The notes beneath the pieces were generated by a model. The model worked only from the letters and a program-made list of their open reading frames with translations. It was not told where the DNA came from and made no database searches. From positions 620,001-684,000 of the forward strand of contig JABFGK010000002.1 of assembly GCA_013112555.1 (NCBI GenBank): 64,000 nt of DNA. The letters are read 5' to 3'. Shown here piece by piece: positions 1 to 9,459 of this stretch. A program made the translations under genes and the position numbers. The stretch is from Planctomycetota bacterium (lineage in GTDB: Bacteria > Planctomycetota > Phycisphaerae > Phycisphaerales > UBA5793). Numbering within the stretch: the first letter of the stretch is position 1; each line of letters starts with the position of its first letter.

Positions 1-2
1 AC

Positions 3-203
3 ACACTCGTCTGTGGCGTCCATGCGATTGATATTACTACCGGCAACACCGCTGCCCGCATCGAATTGCGCACCGGCTGTGCCGAGTTGTTCGATGTAAC
101 ATGCGTACCCAATGCGCGGCATGTGGGAATCGTCGGCTTCACACGCGATACGGTAGACGGCGTCTTCGTCCTGCCGCCCGAGGCACTGGCAAAGAAGCAA
201 TGA
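3..203 (+). CDS. C-terminal fragment of an unidentified protein (TIGR03032/DUF4915-like?)
   Basis: The frame starting at base 3 is open from the window edge to a TGA at 201-203, so this is the 3' end of a gene that begins upstream. The visible 66 residues contain GVHAIDITTGNTAARIEL followed by a CAELFDVTCVP segment. This pattern resembles the last beta-propeller blade of TIGR03032/DUF4915 proteins, where a GVHVIDL strand is followed by ELYDV. The match is from memory of the family and is tentative. The gene converges on the minus-strand gene at 268-1308, with a terminator-like hairpin between them. Confidence 0.45.
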   Translation, partial: TLVCGVHAIDITTGNTAARIELRTGCAELFDVTCVPNARHVGIVGFTRDTVDGVFVLPPEALAKKQ

Positions 204-209
204 CAATTG

Positions 210-250
210 AAAAAGGCCGAGAGCCGATATTCCTGCATCGACTCCCGACC
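210..250 (-). terminator. Rho-independent terminator / REP-like hairpin
   Basis: Read on the minus strand, a 14-bp stem (237-250 with 215-228) pairs completely if G-U pairs are allowed. It has an 8-nt loop and is followed by UUUUU. It lies just past the stop of the 268-1308 gene and would end its transcript. The 5' arm carries GGGGTCGGGAGTC, which recurs at 13990 and suggests a dispersed palindrome family. Confidence 0.7.
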
Positions 251-267
251 CCTTTTCGTATCCAACG

Positions 268-1308
268 CTAGATCGCGACGACGTTCGTCGTCACACAGAC
301 CGTTAAGTCAAGTGCCTGCACGACCACCTTGCCGCATGCCGCACCCGGAACGTTCGTAATCAACTCAGCCACCCCGTTCCCGTCAGCAAACTCGACCGAC
401 CCGAGCGCGGCCGTCCGATTCAGCCCCAACTGTGTCCCGGCACACGGGCCGCTCGGCACAATTACACTCCCCTCTGCATACGCATAGACGAACGCTACCT
501 TCCCGTTGGCCGTCATCCCCTTGGCAGTCAGAACCATGCGCCCGGGGCAATCGCCCACCGCTTCGAGTGTCGGCGGAGTCGTGCCGCCGAACTGAAACTC
601 GCCGCCTAAACAGTTCTGCGACTCCAGGCCCGGCACCGCAATGCGATCCAGCAGCACGCCGTCCTTGGACCAGTTCTCAATCGTCCCCTGTGAGGTGCGA
701 TCGTGAATCCAGAACGTGTCATCGGCCGGGTCCAGCGCGAGTGCCATGCACTGCGTATGCCCGGTATCGAATGACCGCAACTCGACGCCGTCCTTGCTGT
801 ACTCGATGATCCGCGTCTGACTCGAAAACTGTGAGACCCACAGCGAATCATTCTCAGCGTCAAACGTCAACGATCCCAGCCCATTGACCCGGAACAACTG
901 CACCGGGTTCGTCCAATCAAGTTCAAACTGCCAGATATACCCGCTCGTGTCAATCGAGTAGTTGAACAGGCCGTCGGTTGCGCCGTCCCAGCACTTGGTG
1001 GGCCCGGCTTCGTGGAGATAGCGGGTGCCCATGTCGTTTCCGACCAAGTCATACTCCGCCCCTTCCTGCCCTTCGTCGGCCGCCATCGCTCGGACCGTGT
1101 CGAGTACCACAATCGGGTACTGATACTTGTCCGTCCCCGGCACAATCGCCCATTGCCGGACGATCTGGCCGTTCTGCACGACCGTGAACATCCCCTGGTC
1201 GCCCGACATCATGTAGTACTCACTCGTCTGAGCCGACCCGGTTGACGATACAAGTCCGGTAATCAGACACATTCCGGCAGCATACGTTAATCGATTCACG
1301 GTTTTCAC
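268..1308 (-). CDS. Secreted beta-propeller-like protein with conserved C-terminal domain
   Basis: The 346-aa product starts at a GTG preceded by GGAGCGAGAGAA, which supplies a Shine-Dalgarno match. It opens with a cleavable signal peptide (about residues 1-26, ending SSTGSAQ). The middle (about 40-240) has repeated short strands with Trp/Phe, such as IWQFELDW and LWVSQF, as in NHL/YncE-type propellers that report a value over time. The last 100 residues form a separate domain with paired cysteines (DCPG, GPCAG, AACG, TVCVTTN). A clearly related domain ends the product of 7401-8744. No enzyme motif is seen. The role is unknown; export across the inner membrane is likely. A hairpin terminator follows the stop. 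Confidence 0.75.
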   Translation of the reverse strand: MKTVNRLTYAAGMCLITGLVSSTGSAQTSEYYMMSGDQGMFTVVQNGQIVRQWAIVPGTDKYQYPIVVLDTVRAMAADEGQEGAEYDLVGNDMGTRYLHEAGPTKCWDGATDGLFNYSIDTSGYIWQFELDWTNPVQLFRVNGLGSLTFDAENDSLWVSQFSSQTRIIEYSKDGVELRSFDTGHTQCMALALDPADDTFWIHDRTSQGTIENWSKDGVLLDRIAVPGLESQNCLGGEFQFGGTTPPTLEAVGDCPGRMVLTAKGMTANGKVAFVYAYAEGSVIVPSGPCAGTQLGLNRTAALGSVEFADGNGVAELITNVPGAACGKVVVQALDLTVCVTTNVVAI

Positions 1309-1623
1309 TTCTCTCGCTCCTTACCTGACAGCGCCGTCACCGTTGGTAACGACTATCGGAATAGCAACAGATGGTCGGGTCGCATGCACCCCGGCGAACA
1401 CCAGACCGCACTCAAGCCCCAACATACCGCACTCCACCTCGTCTGTCAATGCTGGATTCGACTCGGCTGAGGTAGTGCCACGATCTTCCTTCAAAGGGTA
1501 TGAGGATGGGTGAGGGTGGAATGAGGCGCAAAAACAAACCCACGCATTCGAATGCGTGGGATTCTGTTCCAGTGACTCAACACGAGTCCCCCTGCACCAC
1601 ACCCCCCTCACCCACCCATCGGC
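1309..1623. other. Intergenic region, no supported gene
   Basis: This stretch lies between two minus-strand genes. The 96-aa ORF at 1321-1611 runs straight through the mreB terminator palindrome and has no recognisable composition, so it is not called. The region should hold the promoter of the 268-1308 gene, but no clear -35/-10 pair was found. Confidence 0.5.
1531..1560 (-). terminator. mreB terminator (perfect 22-bp palindrome)
   Basis: CCCACGCATTCGAATGCGTG followed by GG (1539-1560) is perfectly self-complementary. On the minus strand it is followed by TTTGTTTTTG. It sits 64 bases past the mreB stop. A sister palindrome (CCCACGGAT...ATCCGTGGG) occurs at 30305-30326. Confidence 0.65.
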
Positions 1624-2676
1624 CTACTCATCATCCAGATTCGATTCGAGCGTCTCTTTCCAGAACTCGAGATTCTCGAGGTAGATGCTCGTCCCTTTTG
1701 CGACACACGTGATCGGGTCGTCGGCCACCCGCACGTCCAGCCCGGTCGCGTTGGAAATCACGATGTCGATCCCACGCAGCAGCGCCCCGCCGCCGGCCAG
1801 CACGATCCCGTTGTCCACCAGGTCTGCTGCCAACTCCGGCTCAACCCGTTCCAGCGTGCTCGTTACCGTCTCGATGATCGCGTTCACCGGCTCCTGCAGC
1901 GACTCCCGGATCTCCTCGGATGACACGACCGTCTTCCTCGGCAGACCCGAAATCATGTCCCGGCCCCGAACTTCCATCGTTGATTCGTCGCCCGTCGCGG
2001 CAGCCGACCCGATCTCGATCTTGATCCGTTCCGACGTCTGCTCACCGATCATCAGGTTGTACGTCTTTTTCATGTGACTGATGATCGATTCGTCCATGTC
2101 ATCGCCGGCCACCCGCACCGATTCGCAGACCGCAATATCGACCAGCGACATGATCGCGACTTCCGTGGTCCCGCCGCCGATGTCCACGATCATCGAGGCC
2201 GTCGGCTCCACGATCGGCAGCCCGGCCCCGATCCCGGCCGCCATCGGCTCCTCGACGAGATACACCCGCCGGGCACCCGCCCGGATTGCCGAGTTCAAGA
2301 CAGCCTGCTTCTCGACGGCTGTGATCCCTGACGGAATCGCAATCACGACCCGAGGTCGAATGATGTGCCGGCGCCCGTTGACCTTCCGGATGAAGTAGCT
2401 GAGCATCGCTTCGGTGATCTCGAAATCGGAGATCACGCCGTCTTTCAACGGCCGAATCGCCGTGATCGAGCCGGGTGTCTTGCCCAACATCTCCTTGGCC
2501 ATCCACCCGACCGCGTTCCCGTTGTTCAGTACCCGGTTCGTTCCCTTGCGAACCGCCACGACCGACGGCTCATTCAAAACGATCCCCTCGCCGCGCACAC
2601 ACACGAGCGTGTTGCACGTTCCGAGGTCGATTCCCATATCGACACTGAACCAGGAAAACAGTGAATCAAGAGCCAA
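1624..2676 (-). CDS. mreB: Rod shape-determining protein MreB
   Basis: MreB is the bacterial actin homologue. It forms membrane-bound ATP-dependent filaments that organise the cell-wall elongation machinery. The 350-aa product has normal family length. It shows the phosphate-1 loop (MGIDLGTCNTLVCV), the GEGIVLNEPSVVAV strand, the phosphate-2 motif (MIVDIGGGTTEVAIMSL) and the adenosine motif (VLAGGGALLRGID). The chosen start is a TTG at 2676 with GAGGG upstream, because the LDSLFSWFSVD segment before MGIDLGT is typical of planctomycete-type MreB. An ATG at MGIDLG would remove it. mreC and mreD are not adjacent; the upstream side is occupied by an insertion sequence. Confidence 0.95.
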   Translation of the reverse strand: MALDSLFSWFSVDMGIDLGTCNTLVCVRGEGIVLNEPSVVAVRKGTNRVLNNGNAVGWMAKEMLGKTPGSITAIRPLKDGVISDFEITEAMLSYFIRKVNGRRHIIRPRVVIAIPSGITAVEKQAVLNSAIRAGARRVYLVEEPMAAGIGAGLPIVEPTASMIVDIGGGTTEVAIMSLVDIAVCESVRVAGDDMDESIISHMKKTYNLMIGEQTSERIKIEIGSAAATGDESTMEVRGRDMISGLPRKTVVSSEEIRESLQEPVNAIIETVTSTLERVEPELAADLVDNGIVLAGGGALLRGIDIVISNATGLDVRVADDPITCVAKGTSIYLENLEFWKETLESNLDDE

Positions 2677-2923
2677 CGGCGATCCCTCTTCTCAGCGCCC
2701 GGTCACTTCCGTGTACGCGGTCCATCCACGAGGCCGCTCACGCACGGCCACTTTTGTGCTGATCCCCAAAGCCCGACAACAGGCCGAATGAGACCGGAAC
2801 AAGCCGAGCCTCTGTAGAACGCTTCGGCACCCGGGCTGCCCCATCTTGACATTATACCAATCCGGCCTGCCCGATACCCAAACCGGCACCACAAGTCTTC
2901 ACCAATCCCCATCCTACCCCCCG
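2677..2923. other. mreB upstream region cut by IS481 insertion
   Basis: This is about 250 bases between the mreB start and the left end of IS481 copy 1. Small ORFs here are shadows. The mreB promoter is expected in it, but no convincing hexamers were seen. The element inserted about 245 bp upstream of mreB. Confidence 0.45.
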
Positions 2924-4372
2924 TGTATAGACCGGAGACATAGGTAACAGGTGTTCGGAGACATGGGTGACACTTTTCGTATGCTGGTTTCTTCACCGAT
3001 TGAGGAGACCAGGCATGCCGTGGAAGGAAGTGTCAACCGTGTCGGAGCGACAGGAGTTTGTACACCTGGCCAGCGTCGAGGGGGCCAACATCGCCCGTCT
3101 CAGTCGCGGGTTCGGAATCAGCCGCAAGACGGCCTACAAGTGGCTCGATCGGTATCGTCGGGGAGGGGATGAGGCGTTGATTGACCGGTCGCGTCGGCCG
3201 ACCCGATCACCGGCTCAGACGCCAGTGTCAGTGGAGTCGGCGGTGCTGGCCATCCGGAGTCGCCACCCGGTCTGGGGTGGCCGCAAGATTCGTCACCGTT
3301 TGCTGGCGTTGGGCCATCATGAGTCGGTTCCGGCCGCCAGCACCATCACCGGGATTCTGCGTCGCCATGGGCTGATTGATCCAGCCGAAGCGAGCAAACA
3401 CACGCCGTGTCGTCGCTTCGAACATGGGCAACCCAACGATCTGTGGCAGATGGATTTCAAAGGGCATGTCGCGATGAGCGATGCTCTCGAGGATCGTCGC
3501 CGAGTGTATCCGCTGACGGTGCTGGATGATCACTCGCGGTATGTCGTCGGGCTGCGCGCCTGTGGGCATGAGCGTGAAGCGACGGTTCGTTCGGAGTTGA
3601 CGGGCATCTTCCAGCACTACGGGCTGCCGCGTCGAATGCTGATGGATAACGGCTCGGTCTGGCGTTCCGACACGCCGCATCGGCACACGAAGTTGACTGC
3701 GTGGTTGTTGCGTCTGGGTGTTCGCGTCACACATAGCCGCCCGGTGCACCCGCAGACGCTGGGCAAGGATGAACGGTTTCATCGGACGCTGAAAGCTGAG
3801 GCGATGACGGGTCGAACCTTCCCGGGCCTGGCCCACTGGCAGCGTCACTTCGATCGCTGGCGGACGGTGTACAACTGTGAGCGGCCGCACGAGGCATTGG
3901 ACATGCATCCGCCGGTGAGCCGGTATCGTGGCAGTGACCGTGAGATGCCATCCCGGTTGCCGGCCATCGAGTATTCGCCGAGTGATGTGGTTCGCAAGGT
4001 GGGCCAGGGAGGCTGGATCACGTACGGTGGGATCGAGTACAAGATTGGGAAGGCCTTCGTCGGCGAGTATGTGGCGCTGCGTGCGATGGTCCGCGACGGG
4101 TGGTTCGAAGTGTACTTCTGCCACGAGCGGCTCGGCCGGCTCAACATTCGGAGTCTGACGCGTCGATCGGGCCGGCGTGGCGGGATGGAACGGGTGGAGC
4201 CATGTCCGGCGGGCCCGGGGTTGGGACGCGCGTGAGGTGAATGGCGGCTGCGTTGGCGTCACTCGCTCCGCTCGTGACGCTCCCTCCGCCCGCCATTCAC
4301 CGGCCCACCGGCGTACCATCATGTGTTACCCATGTCCCCGAACGGGTGTCACCCATCTGTCCGGTCCAAACA
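2924..4372 (+). mobile_element. IS481-family insertion sequence, copy 1 (1449 bp)
   Basis: The element runs from TGTATAGACCGG to GGTCCAAACA. Its ends are imperfect inverted repeats of about 50 bp: GTTCGGAGACATGGGTGACA on the left matches GTTCGGGGACATGGGTAACA as reverse complement of the right. The ends are TGT...ACA. A 5-bp target duplication CCCCG flanks it (2919-2923 and 4373-4377). It carries one transposase gene. Behind the gene lies a long stem-loop (12-bp arms GGTGAATGGCGG / CCGCCATTCACC) that could stop transcription. A copy of identical length lies at 59531-60979. Confidence 0.95.
3015..4235 (+). CDS. IS481-family transposase (copy 1)
   Basis: This DDE transposase of 406 aa cuts and joins the element ends. 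An N-terminal helix-turn-helix (about residues 20-47, IARLSRGFGISRKTAYKWLD) is followed by an integrase core. The predicted catalytic residues are D147 (WQMDFKGH), D211 (LMDNGSVW) and E253 (GKDERFHRTLK). The ATG at 3015 is preferred over the upstream start in the ORF track because TGAGGAGACC lies just before it. The protein differs from copy 2 only at residue 358 (Met here, Thr there; base 4087 T versus 60694 C). A 364-aa antisense ORF over the same bases is a shadow. Confidence 0.95.
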   Translation: MPWKEVSTVSERQEFVHLASVEGANIARLSRGFGISRKTAYKWLDRYRRGGDEALIDRSRRPTRSPAQTPVSVESAVLAIRSRHPVWGGRKIRHRLLALGHHESVPAASTITGILRRHGLIDPAEASKHTPCRRFEHGQPNDLWQMDFKGHVAMSDALEDRRRVYPLTVLDDHSRYVVGLRACGHEREATVRSELTGIFQHYGLPRRMLMDNGSVWRSDTPHRHTKLTAWLLRLGVRVTHSRPVHPQTLGKDERFHRTLKAEAMTGRTFPGLAHWQRHFDRWRTVYNCERPHEALDMHPPVSRYRGSDREMPSRLPAIEYSPSDVVRKVGQGGWITYGGIEYKIGKAFVGEYVALRAMVRDGWFEVYFCHERLGRLNIRSLTRRSGRRGGMERVEPCPAGPGLGRA

Positions 4373-4546
4373 CCCCGCCCCGGGGGGGTCGCCCCGTCGA
4401 TGAACCACCATTTCCGGCCACTTCTGCCCTTTGCCTCCATGCCCCGTATAATCCGAGCGGCATGCGCCAACTGATTGACAGCCAATTCCATCGGGTGACC
4501 AGGCTCAGAGTGCCCAGGCCCGATCCTCTTGTCCCGGAACCACGGT

Positions 4547-5530
4547 ATGACCAAACGAGCCGCCAAAGGCAAGTCCAAGAGACCGGCCTCCTCCAATACG
4601 AACGATGCCTCGGCCACCACCGCTGCCGCAGAGCCCGCCGCCGCTGAGCCCGCTGCTGGTGCAGAGTCGAAGCAGACACTGCCGCCGGCCACCGAACCCC
4701 GACAATGGCACCAGGTGCAGGAAGGGCGCCGCAAGAAGTCGGCCGTCCCCGAAGGCCTGTGGATGCAGTGCACAGCCTGCACCCAGATGATCTGGCGCGA
4801 TCGGCTCAAGGCCAATCACCGGGTCTGCCCGGAGTGCGGCCACCACTACCGCGTCGGGGCAGCCGAGCGCATCGAGCAACTGTGCGACCCCGGATCGTTC
4901 GAGCCGGTTGATGAATCCATCACGAGCCTCAACCCGCTCAACTTCACCGATCTCAAGCCCTATCCCGCCCGCATCGAGGCCGATCGCAAGCGAACCGGCC
5001 GGCCCGAGGCCGTGCTGTCGGGCACCGGCTTCATCAAGGGTCGCCGCGTCGTGCTGGCCGTCCTCGACCTCACCTTCATGATGGGATCGATGGGGTCCGT
5101 CGTCGGCGAGAAAGTCACCCGGGCCATTGAGTCCGCACTCGAGTATGACCTGCCGCTCATCATCGTCAGTTCATCCGGCGGGGCACGAATGCAGGAGTCC
5201 GGCCTGTCGCTCATGCAAATGGCCAAGACGTCGGCAGCCCTGGCCCGTTTCGATGATGCCGGCGGCCTGTTTATCAGCGTGCTGTCCGATCCCACCACCG
5301 GCGGGGTGTCAGCCAGCTTCGCCATGCTCGGCGACGTCATCATTGCCGAACCCGGTGCCCTCATCGGCTTTGCCGGGCCGCGCGTCATCCAGCAGACCAT
5401 CCGCCAGGAACTGCCCGACGGCTTCCAACGTGCCGAGTTCCTCAAGGACAAGGGCTTCATTGACCGCGTCGTCCCCCGTGGCGAACTCCGCAGCGAAATC
5501 AGCCGCATCATCGACTACTGCGGCAAGTAG
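4547..5530 (+). CDS. accD: Acetyl-CoA carboxylase carboxyltransferase beta subunit
   Basis: AccD, with AccA, moves the carboxyl group from carboxybiotin to acetyl-CoA to make malonyl-CoA in fatty-acid synthesis. The product has an Ala/Pro-rich extension of about 65 residues, then the zinc ribbon C75-x2-C78...C94-x2-C97 (CTAC...CPEC). The crotonase-fold core follows, with FMMGSMGSVVGEK, SSSGGARMQE, DPTTGGVSASFAMLGD and GFAGPRVIQQTI. The ATG at 4547 is taken as the start; the ORF track uses a TTG 18 bases earlier. Neither has a clear Shine-Dalgarno. accA is not nearby. The gene stands alone between IS481 and a repeat field. Confidence 0.95.
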   Translation: MTKRAAKGKSKRPASSNTNDASATTAAAEPAAAEPAAGAESKQTLPPATEPRQWHQVQEGRRKKSAVPEGLWMQCTACTQMIWRDRLKANHRVCPECGHHYRVGAAERIEQLCDPGSFEPVDESITSLNPLNFTDLKPYPARIEADRKRTGRPEAVLSGTGFIKGRRVVLAVLDLTFMMGSMGSVVGEKVTRAIESALEYDLPLIIVSSSGGARMQESGLSLMQMAKTSAALARFDDAGGLFISVLSDPTTGGVSASFAMLGDVIIAEPGALIGFAGPRVIQQTIRQELPDGFQRAEFLKDKGFIDRVVPRGELRSEISRIIDYCGK

Positions 5531-5938
5531 TCAGTCGTGTAGGGGCACATTGCATGTGCCCCCTTCCCCCCGACCATCCCCACCAGCACCCTGTCAGGAC
5601 TCGTACCTCGTCCTGACCTACGTCACTACCTCACTCATCCTCTCCGACGAGCCGCGCACGTGAGTAAGCGGGCCCCATCACCTCCGACGAGCCGCGCACG
5701 TGAGTAAGCGGGCCCCATCCTCTCCGACGAGCCGCGCACGTGAGTAAGCGGGTTCTTATCGTCCTACATTGGTCTCCACATTCAAATGAGATTACCTCTG
5801 GACAGCCACACTCATTTGTGGTACCTTGTGAAGTGGGACGGGCGTCTCGCCCGTGCCACCGACGGGAGTGGAGAAGATGGATTCCCACGTTCGCGGGAAT
5901 GACGGAGTCTCGTAGTCTCGTAGCGACTGTCTTCGAAG
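5531..5938. repeat. REP-like repeat field with three 40-bp tandem copies
   Basis: No gene is supported. The region contains the palindrome TAGGGGCACATTGCATGTGC (5540 onward). Three exact-period 40-bp tandem units follow at 5641-5680, 5681-5720 and 5721-5760, each with TCCGACGAGCCGCGCACGTG. Then come GACGGGCGTCTCGCCCGTG and ATTCCCACGTTCGCGGGAAT. All except the 40-mers recur at other intergenic sites. The field abuts the 3' side of the IS110 transposase. Confidence 0.8.
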
Positions 5939-7098
<1,160 letters not shown>

Positions 7099-7400
7099 AC
7101 CATTACTCCCTCAGCCTATGCATCGAGTCTCTATATCGCTGAACAGCGCATAATACAAGGTCAGGGTGAAACCTGACCTTGATACACGGCCTGACCTGGA
7201 GGGGCGAGAGCGAGAGACTTGGGAAACCAACAGATTGGGAGGCCCGCTCCCTCACGGTCGCGGCTCGTAAGAGTCGGGCCTGCAGCCCGATGATAGGGGA
7301 CGGACGAGACGCCCGTGCCACCGACGGGAGTGGAGGAGATGGCTTCCTGCTGAAGCGCGCGGCTCATCGGAGCGTGGCATACTGGCCGGAGAATCAGAGA
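7099..7400. repeat. Repeat-bearing leader region before the HAF-repeat gene
   Basis: The region contains a perfect 10-bp stem CAAGGTCAGG/CCTGACCTTG (7156-7181), the dispersed repeat CCCGCTCCCTCACGGTCGCG (7243 onward) and GACGGGAGTGGAGGAGATGG (7324 onward). The last repeat also lies on the other side of the IS110 element near 5860. No clear promoter was seen. Confidence 0.6.
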
Positions 7401-8744
7401 ATGAAGCAAGTCGCCAACCTCTGTACCACCTTCTGCCTTATATGCATGGTCGCACCGACACATGCACAGCAGCTGGAATATGCCATTCTGGAACTGGCCA
7501 AGGACGGACTCGGCCACTGTATTAATGAACAGTCAGTGTGCGGCGGGTATGTTGATTTTGAAACACAGTCCAACTGGCCCGGGATTTGGACATGGGAGCA
7601 AGGGCTGAACCAACTACCTCTGGGTGACGCAAAGGGTGGAAGCGCTAATGATATAAACAACAACAATCAGATAGTCGGCTACTACTGGCCTGAGACACCA
7701 TATGTCGGCAGAGCATATCTGTATGAGCAGGGAGTGTTGACTGATCTCGGAACTTTCGGCGGCGACCGTTCCTCGGCAAGAGCGATATCTGACAGCGGAG
7801 TAGTCGTGGGCTCAGCCCTGGATGCTGACGGCTATGGGCACTGGCTTCCATTTGCCTATGAGGGCGGTGTCATGCGTGAACTTGACACACCGATAAAGCG
7901 AGGCGGAGCGCATGATGTAAACAACCAGGGCATTGTAGTAGGATACTCATATCCAAATGAGTACAGGCAGCGTGCCTGCCTCTGGACACCTGATGGTCGC
8001 CTCCACTGGTTGACGGGGCTCAATGGTAATGGTGCGGTGGCACGTGGCATTAACGACAATAATGTGATTGTTGGTTCATCATTCTCGGATGGGTACAGCA
8101 CAGGCCATGCTGTCGTCTGGCTCAACGGGAAGGTACATGACATTCATAGTGCAGACAACTGGCCCGATAGTGCAGCATATGCCATCAACAGTTGCGGCCA
8201 GGTTGTCGGGAGAAAGAGCAACGATGGCATTGAGACAGTCGCGTTTATATACGAAAGGGGGCATGGCATGCGCCTTGCCGATGTGCTGCTCCCGCCGCGC
8301 AGCAGGTGGCGGCTGAGCACGGCTGACGATATTAATGACCACGGCCAGATTGTGGGTGCAGCCACACCACATACTGACCGTTTTGACTTCAGCATGTACC
8401 TCCTCACGCCCGTTTACCCCTCGTTCGACTTGACACAGTTCAGCCCGGGTATCCCCGGCCAGATGAGCACGATTGAAGCACATAATGTCCCACCGGGCGC
8501 AACAGTTCATTTCCTCGGTGCCCGTTGGGGCGGCGGGACGTTGATTCCGACGTGCGAAGTCACAAAGAACGCGCTGCAACTCGAAGATCCGCGCCAACTC
8601 GGGACGGCTGTCGCAGACTCCAACGGTGTCGCGACGATACAAGGAGTTATCCCCGAGAAATGGGCCGGCCGGGAGATCCTGTTCCAGGCGTTTGTTCGCG
8701 AGACGTGTGAGATCAGCAATCTGGTCGTGCAGACGTTTGAGTGA
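7401..8744 (+). CDS. Secreted HAF-repeat protein with conserved C-terminal domain
   Basis: The start at ATG 7401 is chosen over the ORF track start because it opens a good signal peptide (MKQVANLCTTFCLICMVAPTHAQQ) and has GGAG nine bases upstream. The 447-aa product carries about six repeats of the pattern A-x-DIN-x-x-G-x-IVGY followed by a W/Y-rich strand, for example ANDINNNNQIVGYYW, AHDVNNQGIVVGYSY and ARGINDNNVIVGSSF. These match the extracellular HAF repeat family, a likely beta-propeller. The last 100 residues align by eye with the C-terminus of the 268-1308 product (PG-x-M, IP-x-C, LG-x3-AD-x-NGVA, QA-x5-C-x2-SN). Function is unknown. Confidence 0.8.
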   Translation: MKQVANLCTTFCLICMVAPTHAQQLEYAILELAKDGLGHCINEQSVCGGYVDFETQSNWPGIWTWEQGLNQLPLGDAKGGSANDINNNNQIVGYYWPETPYVGRAYLYEQGVLTDLGTFGGDRSSARAISDSGVVVGSALDADGYGHWLPFAYEGGVMRELDTPIKRGGAHDVNNQGIVVGYSYPNEYRQRACLWTPDGRLHWLTGLNGNGAVARGINDNNVIVGSSFSDGYSTGHAVVWLNGKVHDIHSADNWPDSAAYAINSCGQVVGRKSNDGIETVAFIYERGHGMRLADVLLPPRSRWRLSTADDINDHGQIVGAATPHTDRFDFSMYLLTPVYPSFDLTQFSPGIPGQMSTIEAHNVPPGATVHFLGARWGGGTLIPTCEVTKNALQLEDPRQLGTAVADSNGVATIQGVIPEKWAGREILFQAFVRETCEISNLVVQTFE

Positions 8745-9459
8745 GCGAGTCTTGTAGGGGCACGATGCCTCGTGCCCCGTTGTGGATACAAGTCTCGATT
8801 GCGTGCCACGATCACCTCTTCGGGGTGAAGAGTGGGTTTGTGATGCGCATCATCTTCCGGGGGTGGCGCTCGTCTCCGACTCGCTTCACCCCCGGCTACA
8901 CACGATCACCGCTTCGCGGTGAGGAAGCGCGAGGATCGTTCGAGGGTAGGGGCACATTGCATGTGCCCCGTTGTGGGTACAGACCATTTGTTGCGCACTT
9001 CGTCCGCCCTCCGGGCGGTGGCGTAGATGGGGTGCCCATACCGGCGGCTGAAGCCGCCGGCTACGTTCGTGCGCCCTGACGGGCGGGGGAGTGGAGGAGA
9101 TGGATTCCCGCGTGCGCGGGAATGACGAGTGAGGTGGCATTGCATGATGCTTGCGCATCATCATCCCACACCCCCCGGCTCTGCCGGGGCTTACCGGAAC
9201 CCGCTCCCTCACGGTCGCGGTTTGTCGGAGGGTAGGGGCACATTGCATGTGCCCCGTTGTGGATACATATCCTGTGCTACGTCTCGTCCGCCCTCCGGGC
9301 GGTGGCGTAGATGGGGTGCCCATACCGGCGGCTGAAGCCGCCGGCTACGTTCGTGCGCCCTGACGGGCGGGGGAGTGGAGGAGGCCCGCTCCCTCACGGT
9401 CGCGGCTCGTCGATCCAGGGACGGGCGAGAGGCCCGACCCCTTCTCTGTTGACCGATCC
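8745..9459. repeat. Repeat field with two copies of a ~155-bp unit
   Basis: No gene is supported; short ORFs here are made of repeats. A unit begins GAGGGTAGGGGCACATTGCA, passes through GTCCGCCCTCCGGGCGGTGG and CCGGCGGCTGAAGCCGCCGG, and ends GGGCGGGGGAGTGGAGGAG. It occurs at about 8941-9100 and 9226-9383. A related GGGGCACGATGCCTCGTGCC lies at 8756. Other members are ATTCCCGCGTGCGCGGGAAT (9104), CCCCGGCTCTGCCGGGG (9174) and CCCGCTCCCTCACGGTCGCG (9192 and 9387). Confidence 0.85.

Noticed and set aside
1321-1611. 96-aa ORF between mreB and the secreted-protein gene
   Set aside because: It reads through the perfect palindrome of the mreB terminator and shows no protein-like pattern.
3228-4322. 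364-aa minus-strand ORF over IS481 copy 1 (and its twin 59835-60929)
   Set aside because: It is antisense to a clear DDE transposase, and its translation (RHRVATPDGQHRRLH style) is Arg/His/Pro-rich shadow sequence.
8745-9459. Possible CRISPR array, because of regular repeats
   Set aside because: Repeats are palindromic, of different families and unevenly spaced; there are no unique spacers of equal length and no cas genes.
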